Shown: positions 1-8,654 of the stretch, piece after piece
How positions within the stretch are numbered: the first letter of the stretch is position 1
How the letters are laid out: every line of letters begins with the position of its first letter
DNA from: Streptoverticillium olivoreticuli subsp. olivoreticuli
GTDB lineage: Bacteria; Actinomycetota; Actinomycetes; Streptomycetales; Streptomycetaceae
Length of the DNA: 64,000 bases
Reading direction: 5' to 3'
Assembly (NCBI RefSeq): GCF_003391135.1
Contig: NZ_CP031455.1
Coordinates: 2,689,501 to 2,753,500 of the forward strand
Notes under the pieces: generated by a model
Told to the model about the DNA's origin: nothing
The model's input: only the letters and a program-made list of their open reading frames with translations
Database searches by the model: none
Position numbers and translations under genes: made by a program

Positions 1-1809
1 CGACGCCACCGGCGCCAGCTTGTCCTCCACGCCCGGGTGGGCGTCCAGCCAGCGGCGGGCGGACTGCTTCTCCTTGCCCTTGCCGCCGTTCTGGATCTCG
101 GCCTCCAGCGAGGCGAGCTCCTGCTCGGACATCTTGAAGTCCTTCATCCAGCCGGCGGCCTCGGGGAAGTCCTTGACGAAGTCCTTCTTGCCGATGGTGT
201 GGATCTGCTCACCGGTGCCCCAGACACCCTTGGGGTCCTTGAGCTTCTTCAGGTCGTACTTGGCGTACGCCCAGTGCGGGGACCACAGCGGGACGACGAT
301 CGGTTCCTTCTTGTTGTAGGCGCGGTCCAGCTCGGCGAGCATCGTGGAGGTGGTGGAGGAGACGACCTTGTACTCGCCGTCCAGCCCGTACTCCTTGAGC
401 ACCTTGTTGTTGAGGATGCCCATGTTGCCGGCGCTCGACTCGATGCCGACGACCTTGCCGCCGAACTCCCCGCCCTTGCCCTTGAGGTCGTCGATCGAGT
501 TGACGTCCTTCATGTAGGCGGGCACGGTCAGCTCCAGCGACGTGGGCCCGTACCAGGTGCCCAGGTCGGTGAGCCGGTCGTGGTAGAGCTCCCAGTAGCG
601 CTTGTGGGTCGTGGGCAGCCAGGAGTCGAACTGCACGTCCATCTGCCCCTGGGCGAGCGCGGTGTACAGCGGCCCGGGGTCGAGCTGCTTGACGTCGGGC
701 TTGTAGCCGCGGTCCTCCAGGATGTTCTGCCAGAGGTAGGTGGTGGCGACGGCCTCGTCCCAGGGGAAGTAGCCGAGCTTGATCCGCTTGCCCTGGCCGA
801 CGTTCTTGCCTGCGGCCACGCTGTCCTTGCCGCCGCCTCCGGTGAGGTTCATGCCGCCCGCGACCAGCGCGAGGACGACGACGCCGACGGTGGCGACCGC
901 CGTGCCGGGGCGGTAACGCAGGAAGGTTGCGTAGGCGGCGCCGCGGGCGGTGGCCGCGGCCTTGGCCAGGGCGCGCCGGCCGAGCGGGGAGACCCGCTCG
1001 TTGAGGGAGCCGGTCATCCGGTCCAGGTAGATGGCGAGGATGACGACGGCCAGGCCGCTCTCGACGCCGCCGCCGATGTCGACCTGGGTTACGGCCGCGT
1101 ACACGGCCTCGCCGAGGCCGCCCGCGCCCGCCATGCCCGCGATGACGACCATGGACAGGGCCAGCATGATGACCTGGTTGACGCCCGCCATGATGGTGGG
1201 CAGCGCCAGCGGCAGCTGGACGCGGACGAGGGTGTCGCGCGGAGTGGTGCCGAAGGCACGCGCGGCCTCGACGAGTTCGCCGTCGACCTGGCGGATGCCC
1301 AGCTCGGTCATCCGGACGCCCGGCGGCATCGAGAAGACGACGGTGGCGATCAGACCGGGCATGGGCCCGATCGAGAAGAACATCACGCCGGGGATCAGGT
1401 AGACGAAGGCCGGCATCGTCTGCATGACGTCCAGTACGGGCCGCAGCGCGCCGCTGACGGTGCGGTTGCGTGCCGCCCAGATGCCCAGCGGCACGGCCAT
1501 CGCGAGGGTGAGCACGCTGGCGACGAGGACGAGCGACAGCGTCGCCATCGCCGCGTCCCACAGGCCGAAGGAGTCGACGAGCGCGAGGCCCGCGTAGGTG
1601 ACGACGGCGGCCGCCAGGCCGCGCAGCCACCAGGCGACGACGGCGAGGATGCCGGCCATCAGCAGCGGGTGGGGGGCGCCGAGTACGGCGTTCAGGCCGT
1701 CGTAGGCGCCGGTGAGTACGGCGCTGATGGCGTCGAACAGCCAGTTCAGGTGGGTCTGGAGCCAGTGGACGGCAGACTCGACCCACTGGCCGAAGTGGAT
1801 CCTAGGCAC
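1..1809 (-). CDS. Glycine betaine/proline ABC importer, fused permease and binding protein (3' end outside window)
   Basis: The frame opens at a GTG overlapping the stop of the upstream ATPase by 8 bases and runs off the window edge after 603 codons without a stop. Residues 1 to about 300 are a hydrophobic ABC permease with several membrane segments and the inner-membrane coupling motif (ELVEAARAFGTTPRDTL). From about residue 330 the sequence matches an OpuAC-type substrate-binding domain (KRIKLGYFPWDEAVATTYLW). Permease-binding protein fusions are known in OpuA-type betaine importers. It would import compatible solutes under osmotic stress together with the ATPase that precedes it. Translational coupling to that ATPase supports one operon. 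Exact substrate specificity is inferred, not visible. Confidence 0.9.
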   Translation of the reverse strand, partial: MPRIHFGQWVESAVHWLQTHLNWLFDAISAVLTGAYDGLNAVLGAPHPLLMAGILAVVAWWLRGLAAAVVTYAGLALVDSFGLWDAAMATLSLVLVASVLTLAMAVPLGIWAARNRTVSGALRPVLDVMQTMPAFVYLIPGVMFFSIGPMPGLIATVVFSMPPGVRMTELGIRQVDGELVEAARAFGTTPRDTLVRVQLPLALPTIMAGVNQVIMLALSMVVIAGMAGAGGLGEAVYAAVTQVDIGGGVESGLAVVILAIYLDRMTGSLNERVSPLGRRALAKAAATARGAAYATFLRYRPGTAVATVGVVVLALVAGGMNLTGGGGKDSVAAGKNVGQGKRIKLGYFPWDEAVATTYLWQNILEDRGYKPDVKQLDPGPLYTALAQGQMDVQFDSWLPTTHKRYWELYHDRLTDLGTWYGPTSLELTVPAYMKDVNSIDDLKGKGGEFGGKVVGIESSAGNMGILNNKVLKEYGLDGEYKVVSSTTSTMLAELDRAYNKKEPIVVPLWSPHWAYAKYDLKKLKDPKGVWGTGEQIHTIGKKDFVKDFPEAAGWMKDFKMSEQELASLEAEIQNGGKGKEKQSARRWLDAHPGVEDKLAPVAS

Positions 1810-2884
1810 CGGCGATCACCGCTTCCCTGGGCTCGTCGGCACTCGCGGCGGCGGGCTCGTCGCCCAGCGCGGCCAGCATGCGGTCGCGGGTGACGATCCC
1901 GGCGAGCTCGCCGCGGTCGTCGACGACGGCGACGGGGGCGCCGCTGCGGGCGAAGGGGCCGAACAGCTCGGCGACGGGCGTCGCTGCGCCGACGGTGGCG
2001 GGCGCGGCGGCGAGGATCTCGCGCGCGCTGTCGCCGCCGCCCGGCGCGATCATGACCGATCCGGCGGTGAGGACGCGGGAGCGGTCCACGTCCTGGATGA
2101 AGGAGGCGACGTAGTCGTTGGCGGGCCGCAGGAGGATGTCCTCGGCGGTGCCGTTCTGCACTATGCGGCCGTCGCGCATGACGGCGATGCGGTCGCCGAG
2201 GCGCATGGCCTCGTTGAGGTCGTGGGTGATGAAGACGATGGTCTTCTTCAGCCGCGTCTGGAGGTCGAGCAGCTGGTCCTGCATGTCGCGGCGGATCAGC
2301 GGGTCCAGCGCGCTGAAGGACTCGTCCATCAGCAGCAGGTCGGCGTCGGTGGCGAGCGCGCGGGCGAGCCCGACGCGCTGCTGCATACCGCCGGACAGCT
2401 CGTCCGGCCAGGAGGTCTCCCAGCCCTTCAGGCCCGCGAGTTCCAGGGCCTCGGTGGCGCGCTGCTCGCGCTCCTCGCGCGGTACGCCCTGCACCTCGAG
2501 GCCGTAGCCGGCGTTCTCCAGCACGCTGCGGTGCGGGAAGAGCGCGAAGTGCTGGAAGACCATGCTGATGCCGCGCGAGCGCACGGCGCGCAGCTCGCGC
2601 GGGGAGAGGGCGGTCAGGTCCTGACCGTCGTAGAGGACGCGTCCGGCGGTGGGGTCCAGCAGGCCGTTGAGCATGCGCAGCAGCGTGGACTTGCCGGATC
2701 CGGACAGACCCATCACCACGAAGATCTGGCCGGCCTCGACCTCGAAGGAGGCGTCGATGACCGCGGCGGTGGTGCCGTCCGCGCGCAGCTCGTCGCGGTC
2801 CGCGCCGCCTTCCAGTCGTTTGACGGCGGCTTCGGGTCGGGTGCCGAACACTTTGTACAAGTGCTCGGCCTTGAGCCTGGACAC
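1802..2884 (-). CDS. Glycine betaine/proline ABC transporter ATP-binding protein
   Basis: A 360-residue ATPase with Walker A (GLSGSGKST), signature (LSGGMQQRVGLARA) and Walker B (LLLMDESFSALD). A C-terminal CBS-type region (about 285-350) is usual for OpuAA/ProV subunits that sense ionic strength. I chose the GTG at 2884 because GAGAGG lies just upstream and the protein then begins at the conserved start (VSRLKAEHLYKVFG). A longer in-frame extension exists but has no family match. It energises the fused permease/binding protein that overlaps its stop codon. Confidence 0.93.
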   Translation of the reverse strand: MSRLKAEHLYKVFGTRPEAAVKRLEGGADRDELRADGTTAAVIDASFEVEAGQIFVVMGLSGSGKSTLLRMLNGLLDPTAGRVLYDGQDLTALSPRELRAVRSRGISMVFQHFALFPHRSVLENAGYGLEVQGVPREEREQRATEALELAGLKGWETSWPDELSGGMQQRVGLARALATDADLLLMDESFSALDPLIRRDMQDQLLDLQTRLKKTIVFITHDLNEAMRLGDRIAVMRDGRIVQNGTAEDILLRPANDYVASFIQDVDRSRVLTAGSVMIAPGGGDSAREILAAAPATVGAATPVAELFGPFARSGAPVAVVDDRGELAGIVTRDRMLAALGDEPAAASADEPREAVIAGA

Positions 2885-3021
2885 ATAAACCTCTCGGGTC
2901 GAACTCAGAGCCGCCCCGGCACCCCCCTTCGGGCCGGGACGTGGAGCGGTGCGGATTCGGTCCGCGTGCCCGCCGCGACGCGTGTGCGTGGTGGCGGGGT
3001 CCGCTGCGGTGCCGCGCCTGC

Positions 3022-3062
3022 CCCCGATCATTCGGGGCAAACGGAACAGTGATCCGGTTCAC
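3022..3062. promoter_or_regulatory. Two short palindromes in a divergent promoter region
   Basis: Between the betaine ATPase (minus) and the exonuclease (plus) lie an inverted repeat CCCCGA/TCGGGG with a TCAT spacer (3022-3037) and a near-perfect palindrome GTGATCCGGTTCAC (3049-3062, one mismatched pair). They sit where promoters or operators of both genes would be expected. No regulator can be assigned. Confidence 0.3.
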
Positions 3063-3106
3063 ATGTCCGCCGGGTCCTGTCAGTGGGATGCGGCATGATC
3101 GGGGGC

Positions 3107-4027
3107 GTGACGCGACGCCTGATGCTCCTCGACACCGCTTCCCTGTATTTCCGCGCCTATTTCGGTGTGCCGGACACCGTGCGGGCCCCGGACGGCACCC
3201 CGGTGAACGCGGTGCGCGGCCTGCTCGACTTCATCGCCCGGCTGGTCCAGGACCACCACCCGGACGACCTGGTGGCCTGCATGGACTTCGACTGGCGGCC
3301 GCAGTGGCGGGTCGACCTGATCCCCTCGTACAAGGCGCACCGGGTGGCGGAGGAGGTCGAGGGCGGTCCGGACGAGGAGGAGACCCCGGACACGCTGTCC
3401 CCGCAGGTGCCGGTGATCGAGAGCGTGCTGGACGCGGTCGGCATCGCCCGGATCGGTGCCGCGGGGTACGAGGCGGACGATGTGATCGGCACCCTCGCGG
3501 GCCGGGCGCCGGGCCCGGTCGACATCGTCACCGGCGACCGCGACCTCTATCAGCTGGTGGACGACCGGCGCGGGGTGCGGGTGCTGTATCCGCTCAAGGG
3601 CGTCGGCACCCTCCAGATGGTCGACGAGGCGCTGCTGCGGGAGAAGTACGGGGTGGACGGCGCCGGGTACGCCGACCTGGCGCTGCTGCGGGGCGACCCG
3701 AGCGACGGCCTGCCGGGGGTGCCGGGCATCGGCGAGAAGACGGCGGCGAAGCTGCTGGCCGCCCATGGCGACCTGGCCGGGATCATGGCCGCGGCGGAGG
3801 ATCCGGCGGCCAGGCTCACCCCGACGCAGCGCAAGCGGCTGCTGGAGGCCCGCCCGTATCTGGCGGTCGCGCCCAAGGTGGTGCGGGTCGCCTCGGATGT
3901 CCCGCTGCCCCCCTTCGACGCGGCGCTGCCTTGCGAACCGCGTGACCCGATGGCGCTGGAGGCGCTCGCGGAGCAGTGGGGGCTGGGCGGTTCGCTCCAG
4001 CGGCTTCTGACCGTTCTCGCCGCCTGA
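3107..4027 (+). CDS. Stand-alone 5'-3' exonuclease (PolA N-domain/FEN family)
   Basis: A 306-residue protein with the metal-binding acidic motifs of the FEN/5'-nuclease fold: LLDTASLYFRAYFG near the start, a DFDWRPQWR...SYKAHR block, YEADDVIGTLAG, VTGDRDLYQLVDD, and a helix-hairpin-helix DNA-binding motif (GLPGVPGIGEKTAAKLL). No polymerase domain follows, so this is the free-standing exonuclease paralogue found in actinomycetes, likely acting on flaps or RNA-DNA hybrids during repair or Okazaki maturation. GTG at 3107 is preferred over the upstream ATGs because a GGGGG tract precedes it and the conserved fold starts there. Confidence 0.9.
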   Translation: MTRRLMLLDTASLYFRAYFGVPDTVRAPDGTPVNAVRGLLDFIARLVQDHHPDDLVACMDFDWRPQWRVDLIPSYKAHRVAEEVEGGPDEEETPDTLSPQVPVIESVLDAVGIARIGAAGYEADDVIGTLAGRAPGPVDIVTGDRDLYQLVDDRRGVRVLYPLKGVGTLQMVDEALLREKYGVDGAGYADLALLRGDPSDGLPGVPGIGEKTAAKLLAAHGDLAGIMAAAEDPAARLTPTQRKRLLEARPYLAVAPKVVRVASDVPLPPFDAALPCEPRDPMALEALAEQWGLGGSLQRLLTVLAA

Positions 4028-4031
4028 GCTG

Positions 4032-4055
4032 TTAAGTTAGGTGTGCCTTACTTAG
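4032..4055. promoter_or_regulatory. Iron box (DmdR1/IdeR-type operator)
   Basis: A near-perfect inverted repeat with arms TTAAGTTAGG and CCTTACTTAG around TGTG. The left arm matches 9 of 10 bases of the actinobacterial iron-box consensus half TTAGGTTAGG. It lies 52 bases upstream of a siderophore-interacting protein gene, where a DtxR-family repressor would block transcription when iron is replete. Confidence 0.7.
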
Positions 4056-4107
4056 AAGGATGCCCGTTTTCCGTGCGTCCTCGTCAGCACGTACAGGGGA
4101 GACAGCC

Positions 4108-4968
4108 ATGGCAGACCGTCCCGTCCGGAAGAAGCCCCAGCTCAACCACGCCCGCGTGCTGCGCACCGAGCGGCTGACGCCGCACATGGTGCGAGTGGTC
4201 CTGGGCGGCGAGGGGCTCGCGGACTTCGGGGCCGGTGAGCACTCCGACCACTACGTCAAGCTGCTCTTCCCGGTGCCCGGTGCCGTCTATCCGGAGCCGT
4301 TCGACATGGAGGTCGTCCGCCGGGACCTGCCGCGCGAGCAGTGGCCCAGCACGCGGACGTACACGGTGCGTGCCTTCGACCGCGAGAAGCGCGAGCTGGC
4401 GATCGACTTCGTCGTCCACGGCGACGAGGGGCTGGCCGGTCCCTGGGCTGCCTCCGTGCAGCCGGGCGCGGAGATCCGCTTCCTCGGCCCCGGTGGCGCC
4501 TACTCCCCCGACCCGGCCGCCGACTGGCACCTCCTGGCCGGCGACGAGAGCGCGCTGCCCGCGATCGCCGCGTCCCTGGAGCGGATCCCCGCCGGGGTGC
4601 CCGTGCACGCCTTCGTCGAGGTCGCGGACGCCCGGGAGGTGCAGCGGCTCGACCTGCCCGAGGGCGTCGAGGTCGTCTGGCTGCACCGCGACGGCGCTCC
4701 GGTGGGCGAGGCGCTGGTCAAGGCGGTGTGCTCACTGGACTTCCCGCCCGGGGACGTCCAGGCGTTCGTCCACGGCGAGGCGGGCTTCGTGAAGGAGCTC
4801 CGGCGCTTCCTGCGGGTGGAGCGCGAGATGCCGCGCGAGCGGCTGTCGATATCCGGTTACTGGCGCCGCGGCCATGACGAGGACGGCTGGCAGGCGTCCA
4901 AGCAGGAGTGGAACCAGCAGGTGGAGCGCGAACAGGAAAGCGCGCAGGAGAGCGCCCCGGTCGCCTGA
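4108..4968 (+). CDS. Siderophore-interacting protein (FAD-dependent ferric-siderophore reductase)
   Basis: A 286-residue SIP/ViuB-type flavoreductase. The N-terminal half carries the FAD-binding barrel (WPSTRTYTVRAFDREKRELAID, about residues 88-110) and the C-terminal half the NAD(P)H-domain-like SIP region ending near ERLSISGYWRRGHDEDGW. The family reduces ferric siderophores in the cytoplasm to release iron. The ATG at 4108 follows AGGGGAGA; an upstream in-frame ATG lacks a ribosome site. The iron box upstream implies iron-regulated expression. No siderophore synthesis or ABC uptake genes adjoin it. Confidence 0.92.
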   Translation: MADRPVRKKPQLNHARVLRTERLTPHMVRVVLGGEGLADFGAGEHSDHYVKLLFPVPGAVYPEPFDMEVVRRDLPREQWPSTRTYTVRAFDREKRELAIDFVVHGDEGLAGPWAASVQPGAEIRFLGPGGAYSPDPAADWHLLAGDESALPAIAASLERIPAGVPVHAFVEVADAREVQRLDLPEGVEVVWLHRDGAPVGEALVKAVCSLDFPPGDVQAFVHGEAGFVKELRRFLRVEREMPRERLSISGYWRRGHDEDGWQASKQEWNQQVEREQESAQESAPVA

Positions 4969-5006
4969 CCCCCGGCGGGTCGAACGGCCGTGGATATCCT
5001 CGCCCC

Positions 5007-5642
5007 ATGACGACCCGTGGCCGTACGGCCCTCACGAGCGCGGCCGCGGCCGCGCTCGTTCTCATAGCCGCCCCCGGCGCCTCGGCCGACCCGTCCTGGA
5101 CGGTCACCGGCCAGCAGCCCACGCAGCGGGGCCGCGAGGCCACGTTCACCGTGACGGTGGACGACGGCACGCTCGACGACAACAACGGCTATGTGACGCT
5201 GGAATCCCCCGCCTTCGCCAAGACGGTCAAGATCAAGGCGAAGCGCTTCCGGGAGGGCAAGGACGCCAGGCACTACGCCATGGCCTCGGCCATGGTGCTG
5301 TGCGACATCACTCCCGGCACGTATCCGGTGGCCCTCAAGGACCACGGCGAGGGCAGGGCGGTCCGGACCGTCGACCTGACCGTGGTGCCCGAGATGGACC
5401 CCGGCAACCGTGACTTCTGCGCGGGCCCGAAGAGTTACGAGGACGCCGTCGACAAGACGAGCGAAGCCGCGCTCCAGAACGACGAGGACTCCGGCTCCTC
5501 CGGGATGGGCACCGGCACTCTCGTCGCCGTGAGCGTGGGCAGCGCCGCGGTGGCGGCGGCTTTGACGGCGCTGGGGACGTACGCGCTCGTGCGGCGGCGC
5601 TCGCGCTTGGCGAAGCCGGAGGATCCCGGCGCCTCTTGGTAA
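5007..5642 (+). CDS. Secreted, C-terminally membrane-anchored hypothetical protein
   Basis: A 211-residue protein with a Sec signal peptide (MTTRGRTALTSAAAAALVLI, cleavage probably after ASA). Then comes a folded region of about 130 residues, a short linker rich in E, D, S and G, one transmembrane helix (about 175-197) and a basic RRRSRLAK stop-transfer tail. Topology predicts an extracytoplasmic domain tethered to the membrane. Two cysteines (in the VLCDI and DFCAG segments) could form a disulfide. No catalytic motif is recognised. It ends in front of a terminator region and is convergent with helY. Confidence 0.75.
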   Translation: MTTRGRTALTSAAAAALVLIAAPGASADPSWTVTGQQPTQRGREATFTVTVDDGTLDDNNGYVTLESPAFAKTVKIKAKRFREGKDARHYAMASAMVLCDITPGTYPVALKDHGEGRAVRTVDLTVVPEMDPGNRDFCAGPKSYEDAVDKTSEAALQNDEDSGSSGMGTGTLVAVSVGSAAVAAALTALGTYALVRRRSRLAKPEDPGASW

Positions 5643-5646
5643 CCCA

Positions 5647-5724
5647 CCGGGGCTCCGCCCCGGACCCCGAAGCACGCTTCGCGCGCTGTCCGCAGGGCGC
5701 TGGGGGTCCGGGGGTCTCCCCCGG
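5647..5724. terminator. Double hairpin terminator region between convergent genes
   Basis: Two GC hairpins: CCGGGGC/GCCCCGG with loop TCC (5647-5663) and CCGGGGG/CCCCCGG with loop TCT (5708-5724). They lie between the secreted protein gene (plus) and helY (minus), so they can serve both. The second resembles the hairpin units found after metH near 46.9 kb. Confidence 0.65.
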
Positions 5725-5780
5725 TTTCGGGAAGGGGCGGGGATGGGGAACAAGCCCGCCGCAGGCGGAGTAACTGGCCG

Positions 5781-8609
5781 TCAGCCCACCGACGAGTACG
5801 CCACCACACCCCGCAGCAAACCGTCAACCGCCTTGCGCGCGTTGCGCGCCACAGGGCTGCCCTGCGGCGCCGCCGCAGCGATCTGACCCAGGACGTCGAT
5901 CAGCTGCTTGCACCAGCGGACGAAGTCGCCCGCCGGCATCTCGATGTCACGGAGCACCTCGTCCAGGCCGTGCCCCTGCGCCCAGCGGTACGCGGCCCAG
6001 GCGAAGCCCAGGTCCGGCTCGCGCTGGCCGACGCCCTCCGCCTGGTTGATCCGGTGCGCCTCCTCCAGCGCGTCCAGCCGGCCCCAGATCCGGACCATCT
6101 CGCCGAGCACGGCCTGGGCCGGGCCCGCGGGAAGCTTCGGCGGCGCCGCGTCGTCGGCCATCCGCGCCTCGTAGACCAGCGCAGACGCGCACGCCGCGAG
6201 CTCCGCCGGCCCCAGGTCGTCCCAGACACCGTCGCGCAGGCACTCGGAGGCCAGCAGGTCGAGCTCGCCGTAGAGCCGGGCCAGCCGCCGGCCGTCCTCG
6301 GTCACCTCGTCGGCGCGCAGATAGCCGAGGTCGGTCAGAAGCGCGCAGATACGGTCGAAGGTGCGGGCGATGGTGTTCGTCCGGCCCTCGATGCGCCGCT
6401 CCAGCTGGCGGGTGTCCCGCAGCAGCCGGTGGTAGCGCTCGGCCCAGCGGGCGTGGTCCTCGCGCTCGTCGCAGCCGTGACACGGGTGCGCGCGGATGGC
6501 CGTGCGCAGCCGGCTGATCTCGGTGTCGTCGGCGGCCTCGGCCCGCTGCTTGCGGTGCCGGTCGGGCACGATGTGCCCGGCCTTGGTGCGCAGCGCCGAG
6601 GCGAGGTCGCGCCGCGACTGCGGGCTGCGGGCGTTGAAGGACTTGGGGATGCGCATCCGCTCCAGGGCCTCGACGGGCACCGGGAAGTCGATCGGCGCCA
6701 GCCGCTTGACCTGCCGCTCCGCGGTGAGCACCAGCGGGCGGGGCCCGTCGTAGGGGTCGGGGCCGCGGTGCCGGTCGGTGCGGCCCGCGGGCAGGCCGGG
6801 GTCGAGGACCAGGGCGAGCCCGGCGTACTTCCCGGTGGGCACGTGGATGACGTCGCCGGGCTTGAGCCGCTCCAGCGCCGCGGCGGCGGCCGCCCGGCGC
6901 TGCGTCGCGCCCTGCTTGGCCAGCTCGGTCTCGCGGTCCCCCAGCTCGCGGCGCAGCCGCGCGTACTCCTCGAAGTCGCCGAGGTGGCAGGTGACGGCCT
7001 CGCGGTAGCCCGCCAGGCCCTCCTCGTTCTTCTGCACCTGGCGGGAGATGCCGACGACCGACTTGTCCGCCTGGAACTGCGCGAAGGAGGTCTCCAGGAG
7101 CTCCCGCGAGCGGTGCCTGCCGAACTGCGAGACGAGGTTGACCGCCATGTTGTACGACGGCTTGAAGCTGGACCGCAGCGGATACGTACGGGTGCCGGCC
7201 AGACCCGCGAGCGCGCCGGGGTCCATGGCCCGCTGCCACAGGACGACGGCGTGCCCCTCGACGTCGATGCCGCGCCGGCCCGCGCGGCCGGTCAGCTGGG
7301 TGTACTCGCCGGGGGTGATGTCGGCGTGCTGCTCGCCGTTCCACTTGACGAGCTTCTCCAGGACGACCGAGCGGGCGGGCATGTTGATGCCCAGCGCGAG
7401 GGTCTCGGTGGCGAAGACGGCCTTGACCAGGCCCTTGACGAAGAGCTCCTCCACCACCTCCTTGAATGTGGGCAGCATTCCGGCGTGGTGCGCGGCGATG
7501 CCCCGCTCCAGGCCCTCCAGCCACTCGAAATAGCCCAGGACGTGGAGGTCCTCGTCGGGGATCGAGGCGGTGCGCTCCTCGACGATCTCCCGGACCTTCG
7601 CGCGCGCCTCGGTGTCGTTGAGCCGCAGCCCGGCGTACATGCACTGCTGCACGGCGGCCTCGCAGCCGGCCCGGCTGAAGATGAAGGTGATGGCGGGCAG
7701 CAGGCCCTCGGCGTCGAGCCGCTCGATGACCTCGACGCGGCTGGGGGTCCAGATCCGGCTGCGCTGGCGGCGCTCGCGCTCGCGGTCGGCCTCGCGGAGG
7801 TTCTTGCCGCGGCGCCGGTCGCGGCCGCCGAAGGGGCGGCTGTTCTCCATCCGGGCGAGGCGCACCAGGTCGGGGTTGACCTCGCGGCGCCCGGTGCCCG
7901 GGGTGCCCCCGGGGCCGTTCTTCTCCTCGAAGAGGTCGTACATCCGCCGCCCGGCGAGCACGTGCTGCCACAGCGGCACGGGCCGGTGCTCGGAGACGAT
8001 CACTTCGGTGTCACCGCGGACGGTGTCCAGCCAGTCGCCGAACTCCTCGGCGTTGGAGACCGTGGCCGACAGGGACACGAGCGTCACCGAGTCCGGCAGG
8101 TGGATGATGACCTCCTCCCAGACGGCGCCGCGGAAACGGTCGGAGAGGTAGTGCACCTCGTCCATGACGACATACCCGAGGCCGTCCAGCGCCTGGGAGC
8201 CCGCGTAGAGCATGTTGCGCAGCACTTCGGTGGTCATGACGAGCACCGGGGCGTCGGCGTTGACGCTGTTGTCGCCGGTCAGCAGGCCGACCTTGGCGGC
8301 GCCGTAGCGCTTGACGAGGTCGCTGTACTTCTGGTTGGAGAGCGCCTTGATCGGCGTGGTGTAGAAGCACTTGCGGCCCTGGGTGAGGGCCAGGTGGACG
8401 GCGAACTCGCCCACGATGGTCTTGCCCGAGCCGGTCGGGGCCGCGACCAGCACGCCCTTCCCCGCTTCCAGGGCCTTGCACGCCTCTATCTGGAAGGGGT
8501 CGAGCTCGAATTCGTACATCTCGCGGAAGGGGGCGAGCGCGGTGGCCTGCTCGGCGGCGCGCACCCGGGACAGGGCGTAGCGCTCAGCAGGGGACATGTC
8601 GTCGGTCAT
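5781..8609 (-). CDS. helY: Ski2/Mtr4-like DExH-box RNA helicase (HelY type)
   Basis: A 942-residue SF2 helicase: Walker A APTGSGKT near residue 60, DEVH box (DEVHYLSD), SAT motif (LSATVSNAEEFGDWL), and motif VI (QLTGRAGRRGID). A long C-terminal domain with a Cys/His patch (HPCHGCDERE) follows. The length fits the actinobacterial HelY group related to eukaryotic Ski2/Mtr4. It probably unwinds structured RNA in turnover or processing. Its position beside tatAC and pafBC is conserved in actinobacteria. The ATG at 8609 begins a normal N-terminus. Confidence 0.92.
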   Translation of the reverse strand: MTDDMSPAERYALSRVRAAEQATALAPFREMYEFELDPFQIEACKALEAGKGVLVAAPTGSGKTIVGEFAVHLALTQGRKCFYTTPIKALSNQKYSDLVKRYGAAKVGLLTGDNSVNADAPVLVMTTEVLRNMLYAGSQALDGLGYVVMDEVHYLSDRFRGAVWEEVIIHLPDSVTLVSLSATVSNAEEFGDWLDTVRGDTEVIVSEHRPVPLWQHVLAGRRMYDLFEEKNGPGGTPGTGRREVNPDLVRLARMENSRPFGGRDRRRGKNLREADRERERRQRSRIWTPSRVEVIERLDAEGLLPAITFIFSRAGCEAAVQQCMYAGLRLNDTEARAKVREIVEERTASIPDEDLHVLGYFEWLEGLERGIAAHHAGMLPTFKEVVEELFVKGLVKAVFATETLALGINMPARSVVLEKLVKWNGEQHADITPGEYTQLTGRAGRRGIDVEGHAVVLWQRAMDPGALAGLAGTRTYPLRSSFKPSYNMAVNLVSQFGRHRSRELLETSFAQFQADKSVVGISRQVQKNEEGLAGYREAVTCHLGDFEEYARLRRELGDRETELAKQGATQRRAAAAAALERLKPGDVIHVPTGKYAGLALVLDPGLPAGRTDRHRGPDPYDGPRPLVLTAERQVKRLAPIDFPVPVEALERMRIPKSFNARSPQSRRDLASALRTKAGHIVPDRHRKQRAEAADDTEISRLRTAIRAHPCHGCDEREDHARWAERYHRLLRDTRQLERRIEGRTNTIARTFDRICALLTDLGYLRADEVTEDGRRLARLYGELDLLASECLRDGVWDDLGPAELAACASALVYEARMADDAAPPKLPAGPAQAVLGEMVRIWGRLDALEEAHRINQAEGVGQREPDLGFAWAAYRWAQGHGLDEVLRDIEMPAGDFVRWCKQLIDVLGQIAAAAPQGSPVARNARKAVDGLLRGVVAYSSVG

Positions 8610-8654
8610 CTTGTGTACGAGCCTACCGGGGACCCCTGACAGCGCACCCGATCT

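Noticed and set aside
37..1893. Long open frame on the plus strand opposite the betaine permease
   Set aside because: Typical high-GC antisense shadow with low-complexity Gly/Val/Arg/Asp composition and no family features; the minus-strand permease explains the sequence.
5970..8639. 889-codon open frame opposite helY
   Set aside because: The minus strand encodes a complete helicase with all motifs; the opposite frame is a composition artefact.
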